Source of the DNA: Bacteroidales bacterium UBA6192
GTDB taxonomy: Bacteria > Bacteroidota > Bacteroidia > Bacteroidales > F082
Assembly (NCBI GenBank): GCA_002422725.1
Contig: DITE01000002.1
Coordinates: 1 to 47,907 of the forward strand
DNA length: 47,907 bases
Reading direction: 5' to 3'
Positions 6,567 through 15,714 of this stretch are shown here, one piece after another. The notes beneath the pieces are model-generated. The model did no database searches, was not told the origin of the DNA, and saw only the letters and a program-made list of their open reading frames with translations. The position numbers and the translations under genes were made by a program. Positions within the stretch are counted from its first letter, which is position 1, and the number at the start of each line of letters is the position of its first letter.

Positions 6567-7497
6567 GGTGGTTGAGGGAATTGTTATAAGGTCAACAGGA
6601 AGTTGGTATGTTGTGCGTCTTCCGGATGGAAGCAACCTCAATTGCCGCCTGCGCGGTCAATATCGAATCCGCGGCATAAGAACCACTAACCCAGTTGCGG
6701 TTGGCGACCATGTGACGGTTGAAGGTCAGGATGATGGGAATGGCATCATTGCCGAAATTCACGACCGGAATAACCATATCATCAGAAAAGCTACCCGCCT
6801 TTCCAAGGCATCACATATTATTGCTGCAAACCTTGATCTGGCTATACTTATCGCCACCATTGACTTTCCACGCACAACCACCGGTTTTATTGACCGCTTT
6901 CTGGTAACCGCCGAAGCCTATCACATCCCGGCAGCAGTTGTGTTTAATAAGATCGACCTGTATAAAGAAAAGCAATTGAAAAGGCTTCATGAGTTAACAA
7001 CGATCTATGTTGATGCTGGTTATGCAGTACTCCAACTGTCGGCCATAACGTTTAACAACTTGGATAGTTTTGCTGATCTCCTGCACAATAAAATCAGTTT
7101 GTTAACCGGCCATTCAGGTGTTGGTAAATCAGCCCTGCTCAATGCAGTTGACCCGGCCCTGAACATACGAACAGGCGACATTTCATCATTTAACAACAAG
7201 GGGAAGCATACTACTACTTTTGCCGAAATGCATGAACTTACATTTGGTGGGTGGATTGTTGATACCCCCGGAATAAAAGAACTTGGCTTATACGATTTTG
7301 AGAAAGATACCCTTGCCCAACGTTTCCCGGAAATGCGCAGATTAATGAGTGCTTGCCGTTTTTCGAACTGTAGCCATGTGCACGAGCCGGGTTGCGCTGT
7401 TTTGCAGGCACTCACGAACAACGCAATTGCCCCATCGCGCTACCGGAGCTATCTGAATATGCTGAATAATGATTTTACAAACGAAAACGATTATTGA
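6559..7497 (+). CDS. rsgA: Ribosome small-subunit GTPase RsgA (YjeQ/EngC)
   Basis: GTPase of about 310 aa that acts late in 30S subunit maturation. Residues 1-75 are the OB-fold RNA-binding domain (STGSWYVV, then PVAVGDHVTVE). The circularly permuted GTPase follows with G4 (FNKIDLY), G1 (GHSGVGKSALLNA) and G3 (DTPGIKELG) in that order, which defines the family. The C-terminus has the zinc-binding pattern C-x4-C-x-H-x5-C (SACRFSNCSHVHEPGC). There is no ATG start: either TTG at 6559, overlapping the cupin stop by 8 bases, or GTG at 6568, two bases past it. Homologues begin near the residues after either codon, so the choice is open. Translation is probably coupled to the cupin gene. Confidence 0.95.
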   Translation: MNKVVEGIVIRSTGSWYVVRLPDGSNLNCRLRGQYRIRGIRTTNPVAVGDHVTVEGQDDGNGIIAEIHDRNNHIIRKATRLSKASHIIAANLDLAILIATIDFPRTTTGFIDRFLVTAEAYHIPAAVVFNKIDLYKEKQLKRLHELTTIYVDAGYAVLQLSAITFNNLDSFADLLHNKISLLTGHSGVGKSALLNAVDPALNIRTGDISSFNNKGKHTTTFAEMHELTFGGWIVDTPGIKELGLYDFEKDTLAQRFPEMRRLMSACRFSNCSHVHEPGCAVLQALTNNAIAPSRYRSYLNMLNNDFTNENDY

Positions 7498-7498
7498 T

Positions 7499-8161
7499 AT
7501 GATTGCCCGAAATTTAATTACTGATGGCATTTTACCGCTAAAAACAAGCGACACAGGGCGGATAGCGCTGAGCTGGATGGAGGATTTCAGGGTGATGCAC
7601 CTCCCAATTGTTAACAATGAAGGGTTTCTAGGGCTTATTTCTGAATTTGACATTTACAATTTTAACGACTTTGATAAGGCAGTGGGTAACCATAGCTTAT
7701 CCTTGTCTAAGGCATACGTTTATGATTATCAGCATATATATGATGTCTTAAAAATCATGCAACAACATAAGCTTAGCCTGATTCCTGTTATTGATGACCG
7801 CGAGAACTATCTTGGCTCCATTACCCTTCAGCAGTTGTTGGAACATTTTACCCTCACCATGTCGGTGAATGATCCGGGTGGTATCCTTGTTCTGGAAATG
7901 AGCTCCAACGATTATTCGTTGTCAGAGATTGCCCGTATTGTTGAGTCAAACGACGCCAAGATACTTAGCTTGTTTCTGAGTTCAGCCCCCGACACAACCA
8001 AAATTGAAGTCACTTTGAAAATTAATCGTGTCGATCTTTCAGCAGTTGTTCAGACTTTTCTGCGTTATAACTATTTAATAAAAGCTACTTTCAGCGAGCC
8101 CGACGATCATGATGACCTCAGGGAGCGATTTGACTCGCTGATGAACTACCTCAATATCTAA
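7499..8161 (+). CDS. CBS-domain pair protein with ACT-like C-terminus
   Basis: Cytoplasmic protein of 220 aa. Residues about 1-115 form two CBS motifs (SWMEDFRVMHLPIVN then GFLGLISEFDIY; MQQHKLSLIPVID then YLGSITLQQLL), which usually bind adenine nucleotides. Residues about 125-205 (DPGGILVLEMSSNDYSLSEIARIV onward) look like an ACT-type regulatory fold. I chose the ATG at 7499, one base past the rsgA stop; an ATG at 7469 inside rsgA is possible. It lies upstream of nadK, so a role in sensing adenylates or nicotinamide nucleotides is plausible but inferred. No catalytic domain is seen. Confidence 0.8.
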   Translation: MIARNLITDGILPLKTSDTGRIALSWMEDFRVMHLPIVNNEGFLGLISEFDIYNFNDFDKAVGNHSLSLSKAYVYDYQHIYDVLKIMQQHKLSLIPVIDDRENYLGSITLQQLLEHFTLTMSVNDPGGILVLEMSSNDYSLSEIARIVESNDAKILSLFLSSAPDTTKIEVTLKINRVDLSAVVQTFLRYNYLIKATFSEPDDHDDLRERFDSLMNYLNI

Positions 8162-8171
8162 ACCGAACTGG

Positions 8172-9623
8172 ATGAGATTTACGAACACAGCAATTTTTGT
8201 TTTGGTTTTTGTAGTTGATTTGATTTCATTCGGACAAACGAATGAAACGAATCATAGGGTTCATACATTAGACAGTTGCGTTCAAAATCAGTCTAGTAAA
8301 GTTGTGGTTGGGAATATTCATCTGACGGGGAACAAGCTTACAAAAGAAAAAATCATCATGCGTGAAATGGAGTTCCAACAGGGAGACACACTTGATGCTG
8401 AAGATTTTTGCAAGTTGATGCAAGCAAGCAGACTTAATTTACTGAATCGTTCTGTTTTCAATTTTGTAACAGTTGACACAATACACGATAGTAACAATCC
8501 TGGGATCATTCACCTTGATTTTAATTTTATCGAACGCTGGTATATATGGCCATTGCCTATTTTCGAGCTTGCAGACCGGAATTTTAATGCATGGTTTAAT
8601 ACAGGGAAATATAGCCGGGTTAATTATGGTATGCTTTTTACACACAACAATTTCAGGGGACGACTCGAACAGCTCCGAATATTGTTTAGAGCCGGATTCA
8701 ATCAGAATGTTTATGTGCGCTATGATATTCCCTACCTCACAAGAAAACAGACAATTGGTGTCGGGTTTTTAATGGGTTTTTCACGTAGTCACGAAGCGCC
8801 GATTGCAACGATAAACGAGCAGCAGCTTTTTTTCAAAGCCCAATATGGGTTTGCCCGGGAGAATTATTATGGAGGTTTGGTGTTCACTTATCGCCCCGCT
8901 ATCCGCAATTCTCATAGTTTAACGTTAGCCATTGATAGGTATCGGTTTGCCGATTCGGTACTTGTGTTAAATCCAAATTATTCTCTGAGCAATGATAATG
9001 AGTTGAACAGCACGAATATTGCCTACCAGTTCAGAAGCGATTATCGTGATTATAAACCTTACCCCTTAGTTGGACATTATTTTAATTTTGATTTGAATCT
9101 TCGACGCCTTTTTGATAAAAATGAATCAAGTCAGTTTTTTACTGTTAAGACAACTTTTGATTTTTATGCACAAATCTCAAAGAAGTTTTATTGGGCAAGT
9201 AACTTAACCTCGCGTTTTTCAACTAACCACTCCCAGCCATATTTTCTTTCAAATGGTTTTGGTTTCAATAATGATATGTTGCGGTCCTATGAGCTGTATG
9301 TAGTTGATGGGAACAACTGGGGCATCATGAAAAACAACCTGAAATTCGAACTACTGGCTCCCAGAGTAAGTAAGATTGGTGTTTTGAAATCGGAGAAATT
9401 CAGTAAAATACATTATGCTTTTTACCTGAATGTTTTTGCCGATCTGGGTTATGTAGCACAATTAAGCCCAGATACAAGCTCAAAATTGCAAAACAAGCTT
9501 CTAAACGGCACAGGATTGGGGTTGGATTTTGTGACGTATTATGATCTTGTTTTCAGACTGGAATACGGCATGAACCATCTAAAGGAAACCGGCTGGTTTA
9601 TTCATTTTGTTGCTCCGATATAA
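8172..9623 (+). CDS. Omp85-like outer-membrane protein with a single POTRA domain
   Basis: Predicted outer-membrane barrel of 483 aa. It has a signal peptide (residues 1-20), then one POTRA-like domain (about 40-125: VVVGNIHLTGNKLTKEKIIMRE, FNFVTVDTI, LDFNFIERW), then alternating beta strands to the C-terminus. The segment NDMLRSYELYVVDG occupies the place of the conserved VRGF/Y loop of Omp85 barrels, with Ser for Gly. It is shorter than BamA, which lies 3 kb downstream with five POTRA repeats. It starts 10 bases past the CBS gene and is probably co-transcribed with it. Its substrate is unknown; an accessory assembly or translocation role is inference. Confidence 0.72.
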   Translation: MRFTNTAIFVLVFVVDLISFGQTNETNHRVHTLDSCVQNQSSKVVVGNIHLTGNKLTKEKIIMREMEFQQGDTLDAEDFCKLMQASRLNLLNRSVFNFVTVDTIHDSNNPGIIHLDFNFIERWYIWPLPIFELADRNFNAWFNTGKYSRVNYGMLFTHNNFRGRLEQLRILFRAGFNQNVYVRYDIPYLTRKQTIGVGFLMGFSRSHEAPIATINEQQLFFKAQYGFARENYYGGLVFTYRPAIRNSHSLTLAIDRYRFADSVLVLNPNYSLSNDNELNSTNIAYQFRSDYRDYKPYPLVGHYFNFDLNLRRLFDKNESSQFFTVKTTFDFYAQISKKFYWASNLTSRFSTNHSQPYFLSNGFGFNNDMLRSYELYVVDGNNWGIMKNNLKFELLAPRVSKIGVLKSEKFSKIHYAFYLNVFADLGYVAQLSPDTSSKLQNKLLNGTGLGLDFVTYYDLVFRLEYGMNHLKETGWFIHFVAPI

Positions 9624-9718
9624 GCCTTTAATTTAACCATAAGTGACTGATAAATTTTGTTAATTTTATCATTTGTAGAAGATTAATTACTAACCTTGCG
9701 CCCTAAATCATCCACGAG

Positions 9719-10597
9719 ATGAACATTGCATTATTTGGCAAATCCTATACGACAGAACGTGCGCCATTCCTGAGGCAGTTGATTGACAAACTGATTAAAG
9801 CTGGTGTAGGTTTAACCATTTACAAACCTTATTACGCGTTAATTAATCAATATCTCGAATTGCCTTCTTCCGTAAAAGTGTTTGAGCACCATAGCGAAAT
9901 CCGGCAATCCACTGATGTATTATTCTCCATTGGAGGAGATGGAACTATGCTCGACACAGTGCCAATTGTGAGGGATTCGGGAATTCCTGTACTCGGAATC
10001 AATATGGGTAGGATGGGGTTTTTGTCGAGCATTGCTAAACATGAGATTGATCAGGCAATCGTACAAATCATCCAAAAGCAATACACGATAGAGGAAAGAA
10101 GTCTGTTAACCCTCGAAAGTCCGGCGGGATTATTTGGCGATTTGAATTATGCCCTCAATGAATTAAGCATTTTTCGTCACGAAACAACCTCGCTGATTGT
10201 GATTAAAGTTTTTGTCGACGACATTTTTGTTAATTCATATTGGGCAGATGGCTTGATTATTGCCACACCAACAGGGTCAACAGCTTATTCTCTGAGTGCC
10301 GGCGGCCCCATTCTCGCACCAGGTTCAGCAAATTTTGTGATAACACCTATTGCCACACACAATTTAAGTGTCCGGCCTATCGTTATTCCCGACACAAGCC
10401 ACATTAGGCTTGGTGTATCCGGAAGACACACAAAATACACCCTGAGTATGGATTCCCGTTCAACGATTATCGATAAAACTGTTGACATGCATGTGCGTAA
10501 AGCCGATTTTAAAATTCGTTTAATCAACATGGAAGGTAAGAACTTTTACGGCACAATCAGGGAGAAACTATTATGGGGTCTCGACATCAGAAATTAG
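9719..10597 (+). CDS. nadK: NAD kinase
   Basis: ATP- or polyphosphate-dependent NAD kinase of 292 aa that makes NADP in the cytoplasm. The diagnostic GGDGT motif is present (FSIGGDGTMLDTV), followed by INMGRMGFLSSI, the NE motif (ALNELSIF), and the glycine-rich region TPTGSTAYSLSAGGPI. Length and motif order are normal. A weak -7 box (TAACCTTG, 9692-9699) precedes it. It sits in the conserved Bacteroidota order nadK - DUF6089 - uppS - bamA - ompH. Confidence 0.97.
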   Translation: MNIALFGKSYTTERAPFLRQLIDKLIKAGVGLTIYKPYYALINQYLELPSSVKVFEHHSEIRQSTDVLFSIGGDGTMLDTVPIVRDSGIPVLGINMGRMGFLSSIAKHEIDQAIVQIIQKQYTIEERSLLTLESPAGLFGDLNYALNELSIFRHETTSLIVIKVFVDDIFVNSYWADGLIIATPTGSTAYSLSAGGPILAPGSANFVITPIATHNLSVRPIVIPDTSHIRLGVSGRHTKYTLSMDSRSTIIDKTVDMHVRKADFKIRLINMEGKNFYGTIREKLLWGLDIRN

Positions 10598-10623
10598 GCT
10601 GGAAAAAGATCGAAAAAAAATGA

Positions 10624-10631
10624 TAATTTTG
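10624..10631 (+). promoter_or_regulatory. Candidate -7 box before the DUF6089 gene
   Basis: TAATTTTG matches TAnnTTTG, just after the nadK stop codon. It would give a leader of about 85 nt to the ATG at 10725. No -33 box is visible. Confidence 0.3.
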
Positions 10632-10724
10632 TGCCCTGAAATCCAAAATCATTATTCGGCTCAATGGTGTGTTCCGGAATACAGAAATGCTGTTGAGTTC
10701 GGATTGTTTCATACAAATTAGTAT

Positions 10725-11531
10725 ATGAGAAGTATCAGGTGGATGGTTGTGTTTTTGTTTATTACAATTGCCTCACAGGCTCAAACTCTTGAAGTTGGGG
10801 CTTTTGGAGGGGGAGCATACTATATTGGCGATATTAATCCTGCTATGCATTTCAGCCAGTCGCAACTTTCGTATGGTGGTCTGGCCCGCTACAATGTAAA
10901 CACCCGCTGGGCATTCAGGTTAAGTGTTTCTTCCTCCGAAATTACAGCAGACGATGCAAAGGTAAAGTTTAATGAAGATCGTGCTCTTGCCTTCAAAACA
11001 AGGGTTAATGATGCCTCAGTTGTGGCAGAGTTTAACTTTCTGGAGTATTTCACCGGGAGTAAAAAGGATTATTTCACACCATTCATCTTCGGCGGAGCTT
11101 CTGTTTTTCAGTTTACTCCCCGTTCGCTTGATGGGGTTTCGTTGCGCCCACTGGGAACTGAGGGACAGAATGTTGGATTCGATGGACGCGAACAATATTC
11201 AAACATAGGTTTTTCGGTTCCTTTTGGATTTGGGTTTAAGTACAGTCTTACAAAAAGACTTGGCATGGCCTTCGAATGGAGGATGCATAAAACATTTACG
11301 GATTATATCGATGATTTGAGTACTACATATTATTTGTCTGCGAATAGCATAAATCCTAACGAACCTGCACATGTGCTGTCAGATCCGGCGATGAATCATG
11401 AGCCGGGAATGCAGCGAGGCGATAGGAAAACGAACGATTGGTTTAATTTTACAGTAATTTCTTTTACGTATAAGTTCAATCTGGGTAACCGTAATTCGTG
11501 CAATAGTTTTGATAACAATGTTAGTCGCTGA
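10725..11531 (+). CDS. DUF6089 outer-membrane protein, PorG-like (T9SS)
   Basis: Predicted small outer-membrane barrel of 268 aa with a signal peptide (residues 1-20, cleaved around SQAQ). GAFGGGAYYIGDINPA near the N-terminus, the repeated aromatic-alternating strands and a DUF6089-like core (FGFGFKYSLTKRLGMAFEWRMHKTFTDYIDDLSTTYY) match the family that includes Porphyromonas gingivalis PorG, an outer-membrane component of type IX secretion associated with PorK/PorN. P. gingivalis has the same order PorG - UppS - BamA - OmpH - OmpH, which supports the call. About 30 residues follow the last strand and are not needed for the barrel. Confidence 0.8.
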   Translation: MRSIRWMVVFLFITIASQAQTLEVGAFGGGAYYIGDINPAMHFSQSQLSYGGLARYNVNTRWAFRLSVSSSEITADDAKVKFNEDRALAFKTRVNDASVVAEFNFLEYFTGSKKDYFTPFIFGGASVFQFTPRSLDGVSLRPLGTEGQNVGFDGREQYSNIGFSVPFGFGFKYSLTKRLGMAFEWRMHKTFTDYIDDLSTTYYLSANSINPNEPAHVLSDPAMNHEPGMQRGDRKTNDWFNFTVISFTYKFNLGNRNSCNSFDNNVSR

Positions 11532-11548
11532 TAAATCCGATTCGTGTC

Positions 11549-12298
11549 ATGACCAGCCTTAAAGAAAAAATCAATCCTGAACGACTTCCCCGGCATATCG
11601 CTATCATCATGGATGGTAATGGCCGCTGGGCCAAGCAGCAGGGAAAGCATCGGGTTTTTGGACACAAGAGCGGGGTAACATCAGTAAGGGAGGCAGCAGA
11701 AGCCGCCGCTGAACTTGGAGTACAATATTTGACTCTTTATGCATTTTCTACGGAAAACTGGAGCCGCCCTAAAAATGAAGTGAACGCCCTGATGAGTTTG
11801 TTACTTCAGTCTATCAAAGATGAGGTGGTTACCATGAACAAGAATAACATCAAACTAAATGCCATTGGAGACCTGCATAGCCTTCCACTTCGAAATTACA
11901 AGCACCTTTTAAAGGCCATTGAGCAAACAAGTGCCAACAACCGAATGACCCTCACCCTTGCGTTAAGCTATTCGAGCCGATGGGAAATTACTGAGGTTGC
12001 CAGGAAAATTGCTTCCGATGTGATGGAAGGCCGCTGCCAACCAAATGAAATTGATCAGCAATGCATCGAGAAATATCTGACAACAAGCAATATTCCCGAT
12101 CCTGAATTGCTTATTCGAACAAGTGGGGAATTTAGGGTCAGCAATTTCATGTTATGGCAGATTGCGTATGCCGAACTCTATTTTACAAACAAATTCTGGC
12201 CCGAATTCAGACGTGAAGATCTGTACGAAGCCATTCTCGATTTTCAGTGCCGCGAACGCAGGTTTGGGAAAACGAGTGAACAAATTATCAAAAAGTAG
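11549..12298 (+). CDS. uppS: Isoprenyl transferase (undecaprenyl diphosphate synthase)
   Basis: Cis-prenyltransferase of 249 aa that makes the C55 lipid carrier for cell-wall and polysaccharide synthesis. The signature MDGNGRWAKQQGKHRVFGHKSG contains the catalytic Asp and the diphosphate-binding residues; YAFSTENWSRPKNEV and LLIRTSGEFRVSNFMLWQIAYAE are the other conserved blocks, the last holding the IPP-binding Arg and Ser residues. It follows the DUF6089 gene by 17 bases and precedes bamA by 10, so the three are one operon. Confidence 0.97.
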   Translation: MTSLKEKINPERLPRHIAIIMDGNGRWAKQQGKHRVFGHKSGVTSVREAAEAAAELGVQYLTLYAFSTENWSRPKNEVNALMSLLLQSIKDEVVTMNKNNIKLNAIGDLHSLPLRNYKHLLKAIEQTSANNRMTLTLALSYSSRWEITEVARKIASDVMEGRCQPNEIDQQCIEKYLTTSNIPDPELLIRTSGEFRVSNFMLWQIAYAELYFTNKFWPEFRREDLYEAILDFQCRERRFGKTSEQIIKK

Positions 12299-12308
12299 CC
12301 CAGACAAC

Positions 12309-14972
12309 ATGTGGAAGACAACAAATTCTAATTTTTTGCGGATTAGTTTTATTTTACCCCTGATCGTTTTTTTTGGATGGATTACTACTCCAAATAACGG
12401 CTTGGCTCAGATCAACATCGGCACTACTCAGGAAGTGTTCGACTACGGCAAGCCAAAAGATTATGAAATAGGCGGTATCACCGTTACTGGAATAAAATAT
12501 CTCGATCAGAATGTATTGATCATGCTCTCTGGATTATCGGTGGGCGACAAGATTAAGGTTCCTGGCGACAAAATTACAAACGCTATAAAAAAACTATGGG
12601 AACAAGGTCTTTTTGAACACATCAACATCACTGCTACAAGCACACAGGGTTCTTTAATTTTTCTTAACTTCGATCTGCGCGAACGACCCAGGGTGTCAAA
12701 ATTCTCTTTCAGTGGCGTTAAAAAATCGGAGGCTGATGATATCCGGACAAAAATAAACCTTACCAGAGGAGACGTTGCCACCGACCACCTTTTCGTGAAA
12801 ACTACCAACATCATTCAGAAACATTTCTACGAGAAAGGATTTTTGAACACAGAAGTGAATATTTCTCAAACACCTGATCCAACACGCGAGAACTATGTTG
12901 ATCTTCAGATTGATGTTAAAAAGAATGCAAAAGTCAGGATTGCCTCTATTAATATCATTGGCAATGAGCATTTGACAGATGATCAGGTGCGTGCTGCCAT
13001 GAAGGAAACCAAGCAAAAAGGCAATTTTGATCCATTGAGCCCGCTTGGCCCCATGGTGCTTGATGTTGGAAAAAATCTGATTACATTGAAGCCTGTTAAA
13101 GCTGTTGAAAGTGTTGAGTCATACTTTGTGGATAATTACAACCTGAGGATTTTCAAATCTTCGAAATTTATGGAATCGGATTATGAAGAAGATCTTCAAA
13201 AGATTGTCTTCAAATACAACCAGAAGGGATACCGGGATGCAAAGGTTATACGCGATTCTGTGTATGTGCTTGATAATAAAAATATTGGAATTGACATTGA
13301 GGTAACCGAGGGAAATCGTTATTATTTCAGAAAAATCGACTGGGTTGGAAATACCAAACATTCTGATCAGGTACTTAGCGCAATACTTGGACTGCAGGCC
13401 GGCGACGTTTACAATCGCGAACTGTTGGAAACAAACCTTAACTATAATCCTAATGGGTTCGATGTTAGTTCCTTGTATATGGACGATGGCTATCTCTTTT
13501 TCAATGCTGAACCTGTTGAAGTGTTAATTGAAAACGATTCAATTGACCTCGAAATCAGAATCCGCGAAGGGAAACAGGCCCGCATTAGCAAAGTGTCCAT
13601 TAAAGGCAACACTAAAACGAATGATCATGTTGTGATTCGTGAGCTACGTACCAGGCCCGGGCAACTTTTCAGCAGGTCCGACATCATACGCACAACCAGA
13701 GAATTAGCAAATTTGAGGTATTTTAATCCCGAGTCGATTGCACCAAATGTATTGCCAAATCCTGCCGATGGTTCAGTCGACATTGAATATGCCGTTGAAG
13801 AGACTTCTGCAGACCAGATCGAATTGTCAGGCGGATGGGGATATGGCCGGATTATTGGAACGCTTGGGCTTTCGTTTAACAATTTCTCTGTAAAAAACAT
13901 ATTCAAGAAAGAGGCTTACAGACCTATCCCAACAGGCGATGGTCAAAAACTCTCCCTTCGGTTCCAGACTTATGGCAAAGGTTATATGAGTTATAGTGCT
14001 TCTTTTACTGAACCATGGCTGGGTGGACGCAAACCTACTTCCTTAACCTTGTCATATTACCATTCATTGTATTCAAACGGACTGGCCCGATCCGATACCA
14101 ACCGTGCATCCTTTGTTATCAATGGCCTGACACTTGGGCTCGGAAAGCGGTTAACCTGGCCCGATGATTATTTTACCTTGTATCAGGGTGTTAATCTTCA
14201 GCGTTATGACCTCAAAAATTACTCGCAGATTTTCTCTGTCGGGACAGGAACTGGTTTCTTTAATGTTTTCAGCTACAATATAAACTTAGGGAGAAGCTCA
14301 ATTAGCCAGCCAATCTATCCCCGATCAGGTAGCGACTTCAGCATATCAGTGGAGGCAACTCCGCCTTATTCCTGGTTTAGTAGCAAGGATTACTCAACCT
14401 TAACTGAAAATGATCGTTTTAAGTGGGTAGAGTACCACAAATGGAAATTCAGCTCAAGCGTATATACTGAGCTGGCGAATAAATTTGTGTTGGCCACACG
14501 ATTCAAACTTGGATTTTTGGGGTATTATAATACGGATATTGGCGTAACACCATTTCAGCGCTTTTATTTGGGTGGCGACGGACTGTCGGGGTACAACAAT
14601 CTTGATGGACGCGAAATTGTCGGGATGAGAGGGTATGGAAACGAAACCATCACACCTTTCTATTATAAGGACAAAAACATTGGTGGTAATGTCTTTGGAA
14701 AGTACACCCTGGAAATTCGTTATCCGCTATCACTCAACCCAAGTGCAACCATTTACGGTCTGGGATTTCTCGAAGCTGGCAATTCGTGGCTGGGATTCGA
14801 TAATTTCAACCCATTCGATGTAAAACGTTCTGCTGGCGTCGGAGTTCGCGTATTTCTTCCCATGTTTGGTATACTCGGTCTTGACTGGGGTTACGGTTTT
14901 GATGAAATAAAGGGAATACCGGGTGCAAATGGAAGTCAGTTCCACTTCTCCATCAATCAGTCAATTGATTGA
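12309..14972 (+). CDS. bamA: Outer-membrane protein assembly factor BamA
   Basis: Core of the machinery that folds barrel proteins into the outer membrane (887 aa). After a signal peptide ending near GLAQ (about residue 34), successive POTRA domains run to about residue 490; recurring marks are GGITVTGIKYLD, KFSFSGVKKSEADDI, ASINIIGNEHLTDDQV, RKIDWVGNTKHSD and KVSIKGNTKTNDHVV. The C-terminal 400 residues are the 16-strand barrel, with the conserved loop motif as IVGMRGYGNET and a final strand ending FHFSINQSID. The open frame extends upstream into uppS, but the ATG at 12309, with a signal peptide directly after it, is the real start. Confidence 0.96.
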   Translation: MWKTTNSNFLRISFILPLIVFFGWITTPNNGLAQINIGTTQEVFDYGKPKDYEIGGITVTGIKYLDQNVLIMLSGLSVGDKIKVPGDKITNAIKKLWEQGLFEHINITATSTQGSLIFLNFDLRERPRVSKFSFSGVKKSEADDIRTKINLTRGDVATDHLFVKTTNIIQKHFYEKGFLNTEVNISQTPDPTRENYVDLQIDVKKNAKVRIASINIIGNEHLTDDQVRAAMKETKQKGNFDPLSPLGPMVLDVGKNLITLKPVKAVESVESYFVDNYNLRIFKSSKFMESDYEEDLQKIVFKYNQKGYRDAKVIRDSVYVLDNKNIGIDIEVTEGNRYYFRKIDWVGNTKHSDQVLSAILGLQAGDVYNRELLETNLNYNPNGFDVSSLYMDDGYLFFNAEPVEVLIENDSIDLEIRIREGKQARISKVSIKGNTKTNDHVVIRELRTRPGQLFSRSDIIRTTRELANLRYFNPESIAPNVLPNPADGSVDIEYAVEETSADQIELSGGWGYGRIIGTLGLSFNNFSVKNIFKKEAYRPIPTGDGQKLSLRFQTYGKGYMSYSASFTEPWLGGRKPTSLTLSYYHSLYSNGLARSDTNRASFVINGLTLGLGKRLTWPDDYFTLYQGVNLQRYDLKNYSQIFSVGTGTGFFNVFSYNINLGRSSISQPIYPRSGSDFSISVEATPPYSWFSSKDYSTLTENDRFKWVEYHKWKFSSSVYTELANKFVLATRFKLGFLGYYNTDIGVTPFQRFYLGGDGLSGYNNLDGREIVGMRGYGNETITPFYYKDKNIGGNVFGKYTLEIRYPLSLNPSATIYGLGFLEAGNSWLGFDNFNPFDVKRSAGVGVRVFLPMFGILGLDWGYGFDEIKGIPGANGSQFHFSINQSID

Positions 14973-15022
14973 TGAAAAGTTTGGCAGGTTTTTTGAAGTA
15001 TATGTCACCATTACTAATATTT

Positions 15023-15034
15023 TAATTTTGGAGG
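15023..15034 (+). promoter_or_regulatory. -7 box and Shine-Dalgarno-like site before the first ompH
   Basis: TAATTTTG (15023-15030) runs into GGAGG (15030-15034), which lies 7 bases before the ATG at 15042. The -7 match is perfect but no -33 box is seen. The GGAGG is unusual in this group, where most starts here lack a purine-rich site. Both cannot act on one transcript, since RNA from this box would start after the GGAGG. Confidence 0.4.
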
Positions 15035-15041
15035 AATCCCA

Positions 15042-15611
15042 ATGAAAACGATTAAACAAACAGCCGCATTCTTATCATTTTTGTTAATATTGGCATTTTC
15101 ACTCACTTTGAATGCTCAAAATCAAAAGTTTGCTTTTGTCGATAGTGATTATATCCTATCGAATATTCCTGAATACAACGATGCTCAGGAAGAGTTGAAT
15201 ACCCTATCATCCAAATGGGAAGCAGAAATTACCAAAGCTTTCAAACAGGTTGAAGACATGTACAAGGAATATCAGTCGGAATCGGTATTGCTGCCCCAGG
15301 ACCTGAAAAAGAAGAAGGAGGACGAAATCATAAAAAAGGAAAAGGAAGCTAAAGATTTGCAGATGAAATACTTTGGTCCAACCGGAGACCTTTTTAAAAA
15401 GCGTGAAGAATTGGTTAAACCCATACAGGAAAAGGTATATAATGCCATTCAGGAAATTGCTGAAACAAGAAATTACACCTTTATTTTTGATAAGGCTTCA
15501 GGCGCGATCATGCTTTACGCTAGTCCGAAGGTTGACATAAGCGATGAGGTTCTCGATGAAATTGGCAATGTTATGCAAACCGTCCGCCGCGAGGACCGGA
15601 AGAAGAAATAA
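15042..15611 (+). CDS. OmpH/Skp-family periplasmic chaperone, copy 1
   Basis: Periplasmic chaperone of 189 aa of the Skp/OmpH family, which holds unfolded barrel proteins on their way to BamA. There is a signal peptide (residues 1-25, ending LTLNAQ), then FAFVDSDYILSNIPEYNDAQ, then a long Lys/Glu-rich helical hairpin (about residues 50-125) and the C-terminal part of the body domain (NYTFIFDKASGAIMLYASP). The hairpin is the coiled-coil tentacle of the trimer. It lies 69 bases after bamA and is followed by a paralogue. Confidence 0.93.
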   Translation: MKTIKQTAAFLSFLLILAFSLTLNAQNQKFAFVDSDYILSNIPEYNDAQEELNTLSSKWEAEITKAFKQVEDMYKEYQSESVLLPQDLKKKKEDEIIKKEKEAKDLQMKYFGPTGDLFKKREELVKPIQEKVYNAIQEIAETRNYTFIFDKASGAIMLYASPKVDISDEVLDEIGNVMQTVRREDRKKK

Positions 15612-15646
15612 CTTATGTTAATGATTATTAACTGCCTTGCTTTTTC

Positions 15647-15676
15647 TTGGCGGAGCCGAAAAAATTGCTAATTTTG
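15647..15676 (+). promoter_or_regulatory. Promoter of the second ompH
   Basis: TTG (15647-15649), exactly 19 bases, TAATTTTG (15669-15676). This is one of the best promoter matches in the window and means the second ompH can be expressed apart from bamA and the first ompH. Confidence 0.65.
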
Positions 15677-15714
15677 CCCAGAAATTTAAATAAATATCAC
15701 CTATAAATCAGAAA

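Noticed and set aside
6719..6907. Short plus-strand open frame inside rsgA
   Set aside because: It is out of frame with rsgA and has no support of its own.
7020..7421. 133-aa open frame antisense to rsgA
   Set aside because: It covers the conserved GTPase motifs of rsgA in reverse and shows no independent features.
9673..9699. Promoter before nadK (TTTG ... TAACCTTG)
   Set aside because: The -7 box has one mismatch and the spacer is 15 bases rather than about 19; not strong enough for a feature.
12123..12308. 62-residue N-terminal extension of bamA into uppS
   Set aside because: The extension overlaps uppS and lacks a signal peptide; a normal signal peptide starts at the ATG at 12309.
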